Assembly (NCBI RefSeq): GCF_013373365.1
Contig: NZ_CP035925.1
Coordinates: forward strand, 2,604,001-2,668,000
Length of the DNA: 64,000 nt
Direction of reading: 5' to 3'
Origin: Lentibacillus sp. CBA3610
Lineage (GTDB): Bacteria > Bacillota > Bacilli > Bacillales > Amphibacillaceae
The notes beneath the pieces are model-generated. The model did no database searches, was not told the DNA's origin, and saw nothing but the letters and a program-made list of their open reading frames with translations. This document shows positions 49,073-59,897 of this stretch, in pieces. Position numbers and translations under genes: made by a program. Each line of letters begins with the position of its first letter. Positions within the stretch are counted from its first letter, which is position 1.

Positions 49073-50980
49073 TCAAGCAATATTCTTCCTGTCCAGGGCG
49101 GCCAGACGCTTTTTGTTTGTTGCGATGAAGTAAATGGCAATGCCCCAGATGATGACGGCTAAAATCGACCCGATGTTGAAAATGCCTTTGTCGGCTGTCC
49201 ACATGATCGAATAGCCGATTGAACCAGCCAAGAGCGCGTAATACAAAAATGGAATCAGCGTCTTCCTTATGACGTGGCCTTCCTTGCCGACGAGGCCAAC
49301 GACAGCCGATGCGGCAACAACGTTATGCACACAGATCATATTACCTGCTGCACCGCCGACTGCCTGCAGGGCGACCATCCATGTTGGATCACCGCCGATA
49401 TTTTCACCGACCCCGTACTGGAAGAAGGAAAACATCATGTTGCTGATTGTGTTACTGCCGGCCACAAATGCACCAAGACCCCCGATAAATGTTGCAAAGA
49501 TTGGATACAGCTCGCCGCCCAAATTCGCAGCAGCTTCTGCCAGAACGAGCGGCATTTCCTGATAGCCTGCCGCGCCGCCATCCGTGTTCAGAAAGACTTG
49601 CACCATTGGCACCGTAAAGACCAGTGCTGTGCTGGCTGCAATCATATTTTTAGCTGAATCCCTCCATGCAGTGGCAAATTCACTTGGTTTCATACGATGC
49701 ATAAAGTACGTTATGACAGCAACAACGATGAAAATAAATCCTGGTGAATAAAGAATTTCCCATTCAGCTGTGATTTCCGTTCCAAAGAGATTCGGAATCC
49801 GGATGATGGCAGCCTGCATCCATTCACCAAGCGGGGTCAATCTTGAGATAATCAGCAGAAGCGCAATCAGCACATAAGGTGACCATGCGCGCCACATGCC
49901 AATTTTTCCGGCATTGACATCATTTTGCTTCAATTCTACTTTGCCATTCCAGAGCGGATCCCAGCGTTCTTTTGGCTCGAAATCCCACTCTTCCCCTTCT
50001 TTTGGCATAAGAAAGCCTTTTTTCGCTGCTGGGACAACAACGGCAAGACCAATCAAGCCGCCGAACATGGCCGGGAATTCCGGTCCCATCGCATAGGCAA
50101 CCACCAGATGCGGGATCGTCATGGCGAGCGCGGCGAAAATAGCAAACTTCCAAACCTGAAGCCCTTCACTAAACGATTTGTTTTTCCCAAAAAAGCGTGT
50201 CAGAAGTGCAACCAGAAACAATGGTACTAAAATACCTGCCAGCGTGTGGAGCAGCGCAACTTTCCCGGCAATACCGAAAACAAAACTTGAAACATCCGTT
50301 ATCTGACTCAGTGGTTCAACACCATTGCCCACGCCGACAACAAGCGGTGTTCCGACCGCACCATATGAGACAGGTGTACTCTGAATGACCATCCCGGAAA
50401 CAACCGCTGCCATTGCCGGAAAACCAAGTCCTACCATCAGCGGCACGGCGACAGCTGCCGGTGTTCCAAATCCTGCAGTCCCTTCAATAAACGAACCGAA
50501 AAGCCATGCAATGATAATGACCTGAATGCGGCGATCCGGCGTGATGTCCGTAAAGCCGCGTCGAATCGTGTGAAGTCCGCCGCTTTCCTGCAGCGTGTTC
50601 AACAGCAGGATCGCACCGAAAATAATGAATAAAAGCGTCACAGCAACGACCAGACCATTGACAGAAGCAGCAGCGACCTTCGGGAATGAGACTTCCCAGA
50701 CAAAAAGTGCTAACACAATAGCTACAATGTAGGAAATCGGCATGGCTTTACTTGCAGGCCATTTAAAGCCCACCAGAAATACAGCAACAGCAATGATTCG
50801 GAAGCAAAGCAAGAAAGCTAAGGTCCAGTTCCCAGGTGATTCCTCCCTTTTTAAATTTTTTCTGTTTTCAGATATTTTTTCGTTTACTATTAGAAGCAGG
50901 TTTAAGATGTGAGGACTGTGTGACAAGCTTATTGTGCAAAACAGCAACATATTTCGACGCGGCGCCCAATGCTTGTGCAC
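49073..50980 (-). CDS. LldP-family lactate/glycolate permease
   Basis: A polytopic proton symporter for L-lactate or glycolate. About 13 hydrophobic segments; family motifs GSFIEGTAGFGTPAAVAVPL and VGAVGTPL-like SYGAVGTPLVVGVG, and NMICVHNVVAASAVVGL near the end. Its place after a glc gene set favours glycolate (GlcA-like). The start is a problem: homology begins at GNWTLAFLL (about 50833) and GGGAGG lies just upstream at 50841-50846, but no ATG, GTG or TTG is in frame there. The coordinate given is the first in-frame ATG, which adds 48 implausible residues. A mutated start codon or a sequence error is likely. Confidence 0.8.
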   Translation of the reverse strand: MHKHWAPRRNMLLFCTISLSHSPHILNLLLIVNEKISENRKNLKREESPGNWTLAFLLCFRIIAVAVFLVGFKWPASKAMPISYIVAIVLALFVWEVSFPKVAAASVNGLVVAVTLLFIIFGAILLLNTLQESGGLHTIRRGFTDITPDRRIQVIIIAWLFGSFIEGTAGFGTPAAVAVPLMVGLGFPAMAAVVSGMVIQSTPVSYGAVGTPLVVGVGNGVEPLSQITDVSSFVFGIAGKVALLHTLAGILVPLFLVALLTRFFGKNKSFSEGLQVWKFAIFAALAMTIPHLVVAYAMGPEFPAMFGGLIGLAVVVPAAKKGFLMPKEGEEWDFEPKERWDPLWNGKVELKQNDVNAGKIGMWRAWSPYVLIALLLIISRLTPLGEWMQAAIIRIPNLFGTEITAEWEILYSPGFIFIVVAVITYFMHRMKPSEFATAWRDSAKNMIAASTALVFTVPMVQVFLNTDGGAAGYQEMPLVLAEAAANLGGELYPIFATFIGGLGAFVAGSNTISNMMFSFFQYGVGENIGGDPTWMVALQAVGGAAGNMICVHNVVAASAVVGLVGKEGHVIRKTLIPFLYYALLAGSIGYSIMWTADKGIFNIGSILAVIIWGIAIYFIATNKKRLAALDRKNIA

Positions 50981-51090
50981 ACATGTCCCTTTTTTAAAAG
51001 TAATCGTCTATCTGAAAACAGCTTTCATGAATAATATGGTAAACGGCATTCTGATATCTGATCGCTGACTGGCAGGTGCAGATAGCCATA

Positions 51091-51863
51091 TTACCGTGAA
51101 CGCACACGCACCTTTTGCACAACAGGATTATGAAGTTCTCCGATGCCGTTAATGCTGCAAATAATGTTATCGCCGTCTTTCATCATGACGGCGCCAAGCG
51201 GACTCCCGGTTAAAATGACATCACCCGGTTCCAGTGTTGACCAGATAAATAAGCCGATATCTGTCGCATTGAGACAATCATGTTCGTCGGCTCCTGTTTC
51301 TCTCGCCATTCAAGCTGGCTTTAAACCGCTACCATGTCAGGATCAAGGCTCGGTCTCGATACAGGGGCCAAGTGGTGTGAACGTGTCAAATGACTTGCCG
51401 ACCATCCAATGGCCATCCTCATGAAAATATTGCGGCGCTGTCACGTCATTGGCCACGGTATAGCCGAAAATATAATCAAGCACCTCATCCTCAGCAACGT
51501 TTTGCGCCGTTTTCCCAATAACAACTGCGAGCTCTGATCAAACTTCACCTCGCTGATCCCCTCTGGAATGATAATAGGCTCGCCACTGCCAATCACTGAC
51601 GACACCGGTTTGTAAAAGAATACCGGTAATTCAGGCGGCTTTTCCGGCAAGTCTTCCGGTCCCGCCACGTAGTTTGCACCAATGCCAACCACATGCCTCG
51701 GGGAAATCGGTTTCAAACTTTCGACATCAGCAGGCTGATAGATCGTCCCGGTTTCTTGCCAATCGGTAAACATATCCCCTTCAATTTGTTTGATACCGCT
51801 ATCAGTTACAATCCCCTGTAAAATCGTTTGTTCGTGTTTCGGTTTGAATTGTGTAAACTTCAC
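51091..51863 (-). pseudogene. Fumarylacetoacetate hydrolase (FAH) family protein, frameshifted
   Basis: The N-terminal block (51863 to about 51540) has HVVGIGANYVAGPED and FYKPVSSVIGSGEPIIIP, ending near EVKFDQS where the expected D-x-E-x-E-L core breaks. The C-terminal block (51309-51091) has DIGLFIWSTLEPGDVILTGSPLGAV, typical of FAH-family hydrolases/isomerases. Frame changes lie near 51530 and 51310. The substrate is unknown. The gene sits between glcD and the permease in one orientation, suggesting a side role in 2-hydroxyacid use. Confidence 0.78.
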
Positions 51864-51881
51864 GCTATCGCCTCCTTTGTT

Positions 51882-51934
51882 AGGGGTCTGTCCCCCACCA
51901 CTCTAACGCGTTAAAGTGCTGAGGGACAGGCCCC
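51882..51934. repeat. REP palindrome, copy 17
   Basis: GGGGTCTGTCCCCCACCAC, core TCTAACGCGTTAAAG, TGCTGAGGGACAGGCCCCC; it abuts the glcD stop. Confidence 0.92.
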
Positions 51935-53445
51935 CTACCCAATGGTTTCTTTTTTCTCCTCGTGTTTCACCTCAACGCAGCGGGCAGGTTCAGGAAAAAG
52001 CTTCCCTGGATTCAGCAGATTATCCGGATTGAAAACGTTCCGGACATCTGTTTGTGCTGCCATTTCCTCATCACTGAAAATAAAATGCATTTCGTCTGAT
52101 TTTTCGATGCCGACACCGTGTTCGCCGGTGATTGAACCGCCCACATCAGCGCACACTTGCAAACATTCCGATCCTGCTTTGGACGCCCGCTCACTTTCGC
52201 CATCGATGCTCGCATCAAACAGGATCAGCGGGTGCAGGTTGCCGTCGCCCGCGTGAAAAATGTTCGCAATCCGCAAATCGTATTTTTTGCTGATGTCACT
52301 GATCTGTGACAACACTTCAGGCAGACGCGTCCTTGGAATCACACCGTCCTGGACGAGGTAATCCGGCGAAATCGCGCCCATCGCACCGAAGCCCATTTTG
52401 CGGTTGGCCCACCACATACTGCGCTCAGCCTCATCTAGCCACTTCACGTCACGCCACGCGTTGTTCTGCATACGGTTAAAATCTCATCATCTGATCGTCA
52501 TGCCCGGCCGCAATCCCATCCACTTCAATCAGGAGAAATGCTGCAATATCTTGCGGATGCCCGACCGGATAGGCCGAAGCTTCGACACCTTCAATCGCAA
52601 TGTCATCCATCATTTCCAGCGCAGCCGGGATGATACCTGTTGCGATAATATCCGAAACCGCCTGACTGGCATGATCAATGTCGTCAAAATAAGCGAGTGC
52701 TGTTTTCTTGCCTTCAGGATTTTTCAAAACGTTGACCGTAATTTTCGTGACGATGCCAAGTGTTCCCTCTGACCCGGTTAGAAGACCGAGCAAATCATAG
52801 CCGGGCTGATCCGGGACAGCACTTTTGCCGATCTCGATGACCTCACCGCGCGGCAAAACCACTTCGAGTGCCAGGATATGGTTGGTCGTGACACCATATT
52901 TCAGACAATGTGCACCGCCGAATTTTCCGCAACGTTGCCGCCGATGTAACAGGCCACTGACTGGAAAGGATCCGGCGCATAATAGTAGCCTTTACCGGCA
53001 ATTGAACTGGGACAGCTCAAGTTAATATAGCCGTTCGACAACGGCTATGCGGTTTTCCAGATCAAGGTCCAAGCAGCCGTTTCATACGTACGAGGCTGAA
53101 TGATCACTTCACGCCCATTGGTGTTGCGCCCGCCGCTCAGGCCTGTGCCTGCGCCGCGTGCCGATATATGGTACTTCCCAGTGCGTTTCAACGATTTGAC
53201 GACCTCTGAAACATGCTGTGTGTTCCTCACAAACACCACTGCCCTTGGCACTCTTTCCAGTGTGTAGCCATCACAAATCGTAGGCCAGGAGATCTGCTTT
53301 CAAATAGAGTACGTTTTCTTCTCCGGCAATATCGATTACTGCTGTTTGGACAGCATCCGTTTTTGTTTGGTTTGCTTTTTCCGAAACATAATTTCACCTG
53401 CTTTCTGTTTGATGCATTTATGGCGCCTGTCACAACTTCACCCAT
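51935..53445 (-). pseudogene. glcD: Glycolate oxidase subunit GlcD (FAD-linked), multiply frameshifted
   Basis: Fragments in order: an N-terminal FAD-binding part around 53250-53045 (ISARGAGTGLSGGRNTNGRE), a middle block 52862-52476 (GYDLLGLLTGSEGTLGIVTK), and a C-terminal block 52471-51935 (IANIFHAGDGNLHPLILFD, GEHGVGIEKSDEM). These are the signature regions of GlcD-type FAD oxidases. Shifts lie near 53250, 53040, 52900 and 52473. Most repairs need one base. GlcD with GlcE and GlcF oxidises glycolate to glyoxylate at the membrane. Confidence 0.85.
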
Positions 53446-53517
53446 TTGATGGGATGAAATTGTCCTGACGCGCCGATGCCTGTCAAAAATTATTTATTGA
53501 AGGCTTCAGACTTGCCC

Positions 53518-53558
53518 TTCACCACATTAACGCTTTACCGTGGTGGGGGACAGACCCT
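53518..53558. repeat. REP palindrome, copy 18 (right half)
   Basis: CACCACATTAACGCTTTACC followed by GTGGTGGGGGACAGACCC, between the glcF and glcD genes and probably overlapping the end of glcF. Confidence 0.8.
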
Positions 53559-53559
53559 C

Positions 53560-55003
53560 TTCGTGTGCTTTCTGCTTATCTTTTTCGTATGCCCGTCAAG
53601 GAGCTAATGAACGATTTTTTCTCCGTCCGTATTTTTCACACCCATGGCAATCTGCGCAGCATACAGCCTGGGTTGCCCATTGAAATCATGTCAACATTGT
53701 CCGGTACGTCATCAATCTTACGGTCAAGCAGCTTGCCTGCCATCTCAGGATGTGTCAGGTTATAAATCCCCGCACTCCCGCAGCAGCGGTCCGCATCAGG
53801 CAGGTCAACCATCTCAACGCCCGGAATGTCCTTCAGAATTTGGCGCGGCTCTTCCCGGATGCCCTTGCCCGTGGCCAGTGACATGCATCATGATTAAGTC
53901 ACGGTTGTATCACTTCGGAACAGGACGTTTGAAATCAATATCGTTCAGGAATTTCGTAACATCCTCGATTTTTTCGGAAAATTCTTTCGCAAACGGTTGC
54001 ATCTCTGGATCGTTCCGGAACAGCTCATCATATCCTGGAGCGCACAGCCCGCAGCCTGCAGATTGAGGAGAATCTTATCGTATTCCATGAATGCCTGGAT
54101 GTTTCTGTTTGGCGAGCGCTTTGCCCGGTATCCCGCTCACCTGCGTGCACATGAAGCGCCCGCAGCAGCCCCTGATCAGGCGGTAGTGCAAACTTCGTAT
54201 CCATTATGTGTGAGGACGCGGATGGTCGATTCGTTCACATCATTGAACATTTCATCCATCATACAACCCGTGAGCAATAGCGGACACGCTCTTGTCTCGC
54301 CCTTCGCCGTCACAACATCCGATACCCTGCCCAGAAACCGGCTTCGCTTTTGGCATGGCTCCAATCATTTTAAATGGTCCGGCAAGACGTTGAGTGCCCC
54401 TGTTTTCCTGGCCGCTTTTTGCAGGCCGCTCTTCTGGTAAAAGCGCATCAAACCGCCAAGCGTATTCATCCGCTTCTGGTTCGGGAGCACTTTATTCAAA
54501 ACGGTCTTCTTAAACGTGCCGGTAACACCTGATTCCGGCATCGCCTGATTGATTTGTCCGCGTGCCTCCTCAATCAGTCCGCCAACCTGAACATTTGCAG
54601 GACAGGCTGTTTCACAGGCACGGCAATCAAGGCAGCCGAAGACGGGATCGGAAAACGCTTCATCAATAGTGATTTTGCCTTCTGCCACCGATTTGATTAA
54701 GTAAACACGTCCCCGTGGAGAATGCTGTTCTTCACCTGTCTCCTGGTAGGTCGGACATGCCTCGAGACACAAGCCGCAATGAACGCAATCAGCCCATTTT
54801 GTCGCATCAGGTATATCATCCCAAAGGTAGTTTCCGAGCGTGTTTGTTTGACAGGGCGGCTCGGTTTTATCTGTCTGCTGGTCTTCCATAACGGCAGCGG
54901 CACTGGTTTGATTCGTACTTTCTGTTTGGCCATCACCTGTTACCGCAGCAGTTTCAAGATGATGTCGCTTGCCTCTCAGCAAATCCGCTAAACCCATGCT
55001 CAT
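53560..55003 (-). pseudogene. glcF: Glycolate oxidase iron-sulfur subunit GlcF, frameshifted
   Basis: The N-terminal 212 residues (55003-54365) are clean, with two 4Fe-4S motifs: Cys73/76/79/83 (CVHCGLCLEACP) and Cys124/127/130/134 (CLDCRACETACP). Later blocks at 54364-54176 (PLLLTGCMMDEMF) and 53884-53640 (DRCCGSAGIYNLTHPEMA) carry the CCG-type cysteine motifs of this family. Frames change near 54365, 54170 and 53885. The ATG starts 1 nt after the glcE stop, with its ribosome binding site inside the last codons of glcE. Confidence 0.85.
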
Positions 55004-55004
55004 C

Positions 55005-56322
55005 TTAAATACCTCCTACAAACCGATGTCGGTTTAGTATTTTCTTCGGATCATTCGCTTGCTTAATCCCTTCCAGTAACGGAAAATAATCAGGCTTCCC
55101 GCCCCACACGTCAGCATGTTCCCTTAGTGTGAACGGCATGTGTGTGCAAACCGCATAGCCATGATTCTTTTCCACCTCTGACCTGAGTGCTTTGGTGTAA
55201 CCGATGATGTCCTCCGTGAACCCGTTCATATAGACCCTCGAGATCCCATGTCCGGCACCGCCATGTGCTTTGATTGATACATGATGTGCTTCCGCGAGCT
55301 CTTCCGCTTTTTTTAAGGTGGCCGGGACATCAGAAGGCTGGCTGCCGATTTTCAAAGCAGCTTGGGTTTTGGCGTCGTCTGCTTCATCGGTGTGGCCGTT
55401 CGGGCTCAACCAGCGGAATTTATCCCACCATTCGCGTGCTTCACCTTCATGCAGGACCATCTGCTCGACCCCTGTTGGCAGATACTCTGTCACCCACGCT
55501 TCCTGCTGTCTGACGGCTTTTTCCCGGTCTTCAAAAGCAATTGCGAGTGTATAAAGGCGTTTTCCAGTCATCATGTCAGAAGTTTCCGGTGTCAAAACTT
55601 CAAGTGAGACCGGCTCCATCATCGAGTCCATGATTTCTTTGGCAAACGTGTGGATGTCTTCTTCACGTCCATCCGGAAAATGCAAAAGTGACAGCCCTTC
55701 ATACTTCGGCAACGGCCGTAATTTTAGCGTGATTTCACTGAAGATGCCCAGTGTGCCCATCGCGCCGATGAAAAGTTTATTCATGTCATAGCCGGCAACG
55801 TTTTTGACCACCTTGCCGCCCGTTCGGATCACCCGCCCATCCGCATAAACAATCCGTGTGCCGATGACGTGATCTCTTGCCGACCCGTAAAGCAATCGTT
55901 TGGAACCGCTGTCATTTGCAGCAATCGCGCCCCCCGATCGTTGCCAGTTCCGGCCACGATGGATCCAGCGCCAGGCATTGCCCGTTTTCTGCCAGTTTAT
56001 CGGATATCTCTTTTATGGTTGTTCCAGGTCTGACAGTCAGCGTCAAGTCCCCAACCGAATGCTCCACAATGCCTCTGTATTTTGCGAGCGATAGTAAAAT
56101 GTCCGCTTCTTTCATTGTGCCGCCATACCCGCGTTTCGTACCGCCCGATATGATATTAACGGTCATATCATGTTTGTTCGCGTAAGCCAGCACATTCGAA
56201 ATATCTTCCTCGGAATGGGCTTCAATTATTTCGCGTCCGCCATTACCAAGCGGATGGTCTTTTTTCTCATTCGGTTTAATCTGATCTTTCGGTACAACCG
56301 TATCGATAGCTGTTGATATCAT
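55005..56322 (-). pseudogene. glcE: Glycolate oxidase subunit GlcE (FAD-binding), single frameshift
   Basis: 56322-55912 encodes the N-terminus (NIISGGTKRGYGGTMKEADI, LALDPSWPELATIGG). The frame is lost in a G run at about 55925-55935. Adding one G restores TIGGAIAANDSGSKRLLYG and joins the block at 55895-55005 (GKVVKNVAGYDMNKLFIGAMG). The repaired length is about 438. Because one homopolymer base decides the matter, sequencing error is as likely as mutation. It is the first of glcE-glcF-glcD on the minus strand. Confidence 0.85.
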
Positions 56323-56353
56323 ATAAGAACTCCCGCCCCCTTTTTGTCACTTT

Positions 56354-56367
56354 TTGTTATATAACAA
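56354..56367. promoter_or_regulatory. 14-bp palindrome upstream of glcE
   Basis: TTGTTATATAACAA, a perfect dyad 32 nt upstream of the glcE start; operator candidate. Confidence 0.35.
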
Positions 56368-56381
56368 CCCAGAGAAAAAAT

Positions 56382-56422
56382 TGACTTTGTCTTAAGTTAA
56401 TCAGTGTCATACAACAAAGTCA
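56382..56422. promoter_or_regulatory. Spaced inverted repeat upstream of glcE
   Basis: TGACTTTGT (56382-56390) and ACAAAGTCA (56414-56422), 9-bp perfect arms 23 nt apart. A possible binding region for the LysR-type regulator encoded at 58834. Confidence 0.4.
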
Positions 56423-56453
56423 GCATTAATTTTAAAAATTACAAATATTTTGG

Positions 56454-56507
56454 AGGGGGTCTGTCCCCCACCACGGTAAAGCGTTAATGTGGTGGGGGAC
56501 AGACCCC
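56454..56507. repeat. REP palindrome, copy 19
   Basis: GGGGGTCTGTCCCCCACCAC, core GGTAAAGCGTTAAT, GTGGTGGGGGACAGACCCCC; it abuts the glcB stop. Confidence 0.93.
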
Positions 56508-58685
56508 CTATTTTGCTATGGCTTGCTTTTCTTTTGCTTCAATCCTGCGTTGATGCAGGATCGGTTCGGTATAGCCGCTTGGCTGCTCGCGTCCTTTAAA
56601 GACAAGGTCACAGGCTGCCTGGAAAGCGACTGATGCATCATAATCCGGTGCCATTGGACGATACGCGGAATCACCGGCATTTTGCTTATCTACTACTTTG
56701 GCCATTCGTTTCAATGTATCCATCATTTGTTCCTCGGTGCAAATGCCGTGATAGAGCCAGTTGGTGAGCATCTGGCTGGAGATGCGCAATGTCGCGCGGT
56801 CTTCCATCAGCGCGACGTCATTAATGTCGGGGACTTTTGAACAGCCGACGCCCTGCTCGACCCAGCGCACCACATATCCGAGCAGTGTTTGGCTGCTATT
56901 GTCGAGCTCTTGTTGAATCTCGTCAGCCGTCCAACCGGTATCACGCGCAACCGGAATTTGCAAAATATCATCGCGGTACTCCTGCGCTTCTTGTTCAATG
57001 GCCGCTTGGACCTCCCATACATTCACTTGATGATAATGCAGTGCATGCAGGGTTGCAGCCGTCGGTGATGGTACCCATGCCGTGTTGCCGCCTGCTTTCA
57101 GATGACCAATCTTCTCGTCAAGCATATCCGCCATCAAGTCCGGCATCGCCCACATCCCTTTCCCGATTTGCGCTTTGTCTTTCAAACCGGCATCGAGACC
57201 AACATTGACGTTATTCTTTTCGTACCCATTCAGCCAGGTCGATGCTTTCATGTCACCTTTGCGGATCATTGGACCTGCTTCCATGGCTGTATGGATTTCA
57301 TCACCGGTGCGATCGAGAAATCCTGTATTAATAAACACAACACGTTCGCGCACTTCATGAATGCAATTTTTCAAGTTCAGGCTCGTGCGGCGTTCTTCAT
57401 CCATCAAGCCGATTTTCAGCGTGTTGCGTTCCATATCGAGCATGTCTTCCACACGTGAAAATAGTTCATTGGCAAAGGCCGCTTCTTTTGACCCGTGCAT
57501 TTTCGGTTTGACAATATAAACCGAGCCGCGTTGTGAATTTTGATAAGGACCATTGCCGAGAAGACTGTGTTTTGCCATCAGACTTGTAAACACACCGTCA
57601 ATAAGCCCCTCGAAGACCTCCTCGCCATTTTCATCGTGAATCGCGTTGTTCGTCATCAAATGCCCGACATTGCGGACGAACATGAGTACTCGACCGTTCA
57701 ACGAGAGCTCACCGCCGCCCGGAGCGGTATAGGTGCGATCAGGGTTCAGCCTGCGCGTGACGTCTTTTCCATTTTTTGAAAAACTCGTTGTCAAATCGCC
57801 CCGGTTCAAGCCGAGCCAGTTGCGGTAGATGAGCGTTTTATCCTCGGCATCAACTGCTGCCACCGAATCTTCACAATCCATAATGCTTGTTGTGGCCGAC
57901 TCCATAAACACATCTTTCACGCCAGCCGGATCCGCTTTGCCGATGGGATGATCAGGATCGATTTGAATCTCAGCGTGCATTCCGTTATTCCGGAGTAAAA
58001 TGGCGTCAGGTCTGTCAGCAGCCCCCTGGTAGCCGGCAAATTGCACTGTATCCTTGAGCCTGGCTGCCGCACCGTTTTCCAGCGTCACCTCAAGCTTTCC
58101 TCCATTTACAGAATAACGGACGGCATCTTTATGTGACGCCCCCTCTAGCGGTATATGGTCATCCAAAAAGTTTTTAGCAAATGCAATGACTTTTTCACCG
58201 CGGACAGGATTATAGGAAGCTGTCTTCTCAGCACCGCCTTCTTCACTGATGACATCGGTCCCGTATAACGCATCATAAAGTGAGCCCCAGCGTGCGTTGG
58301 CAGCGTTGAGCGCATACCGTGCATTATCGATTGGCACGACTAATTGCGGCCCTGCCTGATGTGTGATGACCTCATCCACATTTTCGGTTGTGATGTTAAA
58401 ATCGTCCACCTCAGGTTCCAAATAACCGATCTCTTTCAGGAAGGTTTTGTAAGTATCAAAATCCGACACATCATTTTCCTTATGCCACGCGTCAATCTGC
58501 TTCTGAATCGTCTCCCGCTCATCCAGCAATGCTCTGTTTTTCGGTGTCAAATCGGCAATAAGCTGATCCAAGTCCTTCCAGAATGCATCCTGGTCAAGTC
58601 CTGTTCCCGGAAGCGCCTCCGAATTGATAAAATCATAGAGTTCCCTGGCGACTTGCAGATTTCTCACTTTGATATAATCCGTCAT
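56508..58685 (-). CDS. glcB: Malate synthase G
   Basis: Condenses glyoxylate with acetyl-CoA to malate in the cytoplasm. 725 residues, the usual isoform G length. Typical stretches include [59 protein letters not shown] and [12 protein letters not shown]-like [14 protein letters not shown], with no frame interruption. The ATG is preceded by AAGGGGAGGATTCAGGA. In a glycolate locus it consumes the glyoxylate made by GlcDEF. It stays intact while glcD, glcE, glcF and the FAH gene are broken, so it may retain another use. Confidence 0.95.
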   Translation of the reverse strand: MTDYIKVRNLQVARELYDFINSEALPGTGLDQDAFWKDLDQLIADLTPKNRALLDERETIQKQIDAWHKENDVSDFDTYKTFLKEIGYLEPEVDDFNITTENVDEVITHQAGPQLVVPIDNARYALNAANARWGSLYDALYGTDVISEEGGAEKTASYNPVRGEKVIAFAKNFLDDHIPLEGASHKDAVRYSVNGGKLEVTLENGAAARLKDTVQFAGYQGAADRPDAILLRNNGMHAEIQIDPDHPIGKADPAGVKDVFMESATTSIMDCEDSVAAVDAEDKTLIYRNWLGLNRGDLTTSFSKNGKDVTRRLNPDRTYTAPGGGELSLNGRVLMFVRNVGHLMTNNAIHDENGEEVFEGLIDGVFTSLMAKHSLLGNGPYQNSQRGSVYIVKPKMHGSKEAAFANELFSRVEDMLDMERNTLKIGLMDEERRTSLNLKNCIHEVRERVVFINTGFLDRTGDEIHTAMEAGPMIRKGDMKASTWLNGYEKNNVNVGLDAGLKDKAQIGKGMWAMPDLMADMLDEKIGHLKAGGNTAWVPSPTAATLHALHYHQVNVWEVQAAIEQEAQEYRDDILQIPVARDTGWTADEIQQELDNSSQTLLGYVVRWVEQGVGCSKVPDINDVALMEDRATLRISSQMLTNWLYHGICTEEQMMDTLKRMAKVVDKQNAGDSAYRPMAPDYDASVAFQAACDLVFKGREQPSGYTEPILHQRRIEAKEKQAIAK

Positions 58686-58767
58686 TCCTGAATCCTCCCC
58701 TTTGTCCTTTCCTTCATTTTAATGTAAGCGCATCAAATACTAAAATACATGTTTTGCATGAATACTA

Positions 58768-58796
58768 TTCCTTTTGGCTATACCTTGACGTATAAT
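58768..58796 (+). promoter_or_regulatory. Possible promoter of the LysR gene
   Basis: A consensus -10, TATAAT, at 58791-58796 lies 37 nt upstream of the ATG; the -35 (TTCCTT) is poor, as expected if an activator is needed. Confidence 0.4.
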
Positions 58797-58833
58797 AGAC
58801 ATAATCAAACCTGTATGAAGGGAGCCTGTGCAC

Positions 58834-59718
58834 ATGGATATCAGGCAAATCGAATGCTTTACGGAAGTTGCCCGGCAATTGAACGTCACCCGAGCGGCTG
58901 AAACACTTCATATCGCCCAGCCCTCCTTAAGCAAAACGATTAAAAACATTGAACGGGAGCTTGGTGTACAGCTTTTTTACCGGGGATCGCAGCAATTGGA
59001 ACTGACCGATGCCGGAGAAGCTTTTCTGGTCAATGCGAAAAAAGTTCTTGCGTCATTTGCCAATCTGAGATCTGAGTTGAATGACGTGATTGATTTGAAA
59101 AAAGGCGAAATCAGAATCGGTATCCCCCCGATTATTGGTGCCGCGTTTTTTTCAAAATTCATCAGCCGCTATAAAGAAAATTACCCTTCAATTGATCTGT
59201 TATTGACAGAGGTCGGGAGCAATAAAATCAGTGAAGGCGTCAGTGACGGCGACCTTGATATCGGCCTCGTCTGCAATCTTCCCGCACAGCAAGAAAACCT
59301 CGAAATCATACAACTTTTAAACGATCCTTTGATGCTTATGGTGCATCAAGACCACCCCTGGGCCGACCGACATGACGTGGCCTTTGCGGAAATCAAAAAT
59401 GAGCCGCTTATTCTATACCATCATGATTTCTCGCTTCATGACCGAATCATGGCAGCTTGCTCAAGGCATGGCTTTGAACCGAAAGTCGTCTGTGAAAGTT
59501 CGCAAAAAGATTTCATGATTGAGATGGTAGGCGCCAAACTGGGCGTCACCCTGCTGCCAAGCCGTATCTGCAGTCAGATCGAGAATGAGAATCTCGCAGC
59601 CATTCCGTTTACACAACCGGAAGTCAATCTGGAGCTCGGCATGATTTGGAATAAGGATAAATATTTGCCTTATGCGGTGAGGGAATTTATTGGAATGTCG
59701 GAATCGTATAGGGTTTAA
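58834..59718 (+). CDS. LysR-family transcriptional regulator, divergent from glcB
   Basis: About 294 residues. An N-terminal winged helix-turn-helix (MDIRQIECFTEVARQLNVTRAAETLHIAQPSLSKTIKNIE) is followed by a substrate-binding domain (about 90-290). The ATG at 58834 is preferred over the GTG at 58828 because AAGGGAG is nine bases upstream of it. It is transcribed away from the glc genes with a shared 150-bp intergenic region, so it probably controls glcB and perhaps the whole locus with glycolate or glyoxylate as effector; that is inference from position. Confidence 0.9.
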   Translation: MDIRQIECFTEVARQLNVTRAAETLHIAQPSLSKTIKNIERELGVQLFYRGSQQLELTDAGEAFLVNAKKVLASFANLRSELNDVIDLKKGEIRIGIPPIIGAAFFSKFISRYKENYPSIDLLLTEVGSNKISEGVSDGDLDIGLVCNLPAQQENLEIIQLLNDPLMLMVHQDHPWADRHDVAFAEIKNEPLILYHHDFSLHDRIMAACSRHGFEPKVVCESSQKDFMIEMVGAKLGVTLLPSRICSQIENENLAAIPFTQPEVNLELGMIWNKDKYLPYAVREFIGMSESYRV

Positions 59719-59897
59719 ATTTGGGGCTGTTCACTTGAGTAGGAGGGATTGCCGCACGTTTTTTGTTGTTACGCGAATTCAGATGGCGTCGTTCATATGA
59801 TCGGTGCGCGCTAATTTCGTTGGCGTCGCGCGATTGGAATCTGCTACTGTGCACGATTATGGATAGCTGAGTCTCTGAAATAACTGAAAGCGATTAT

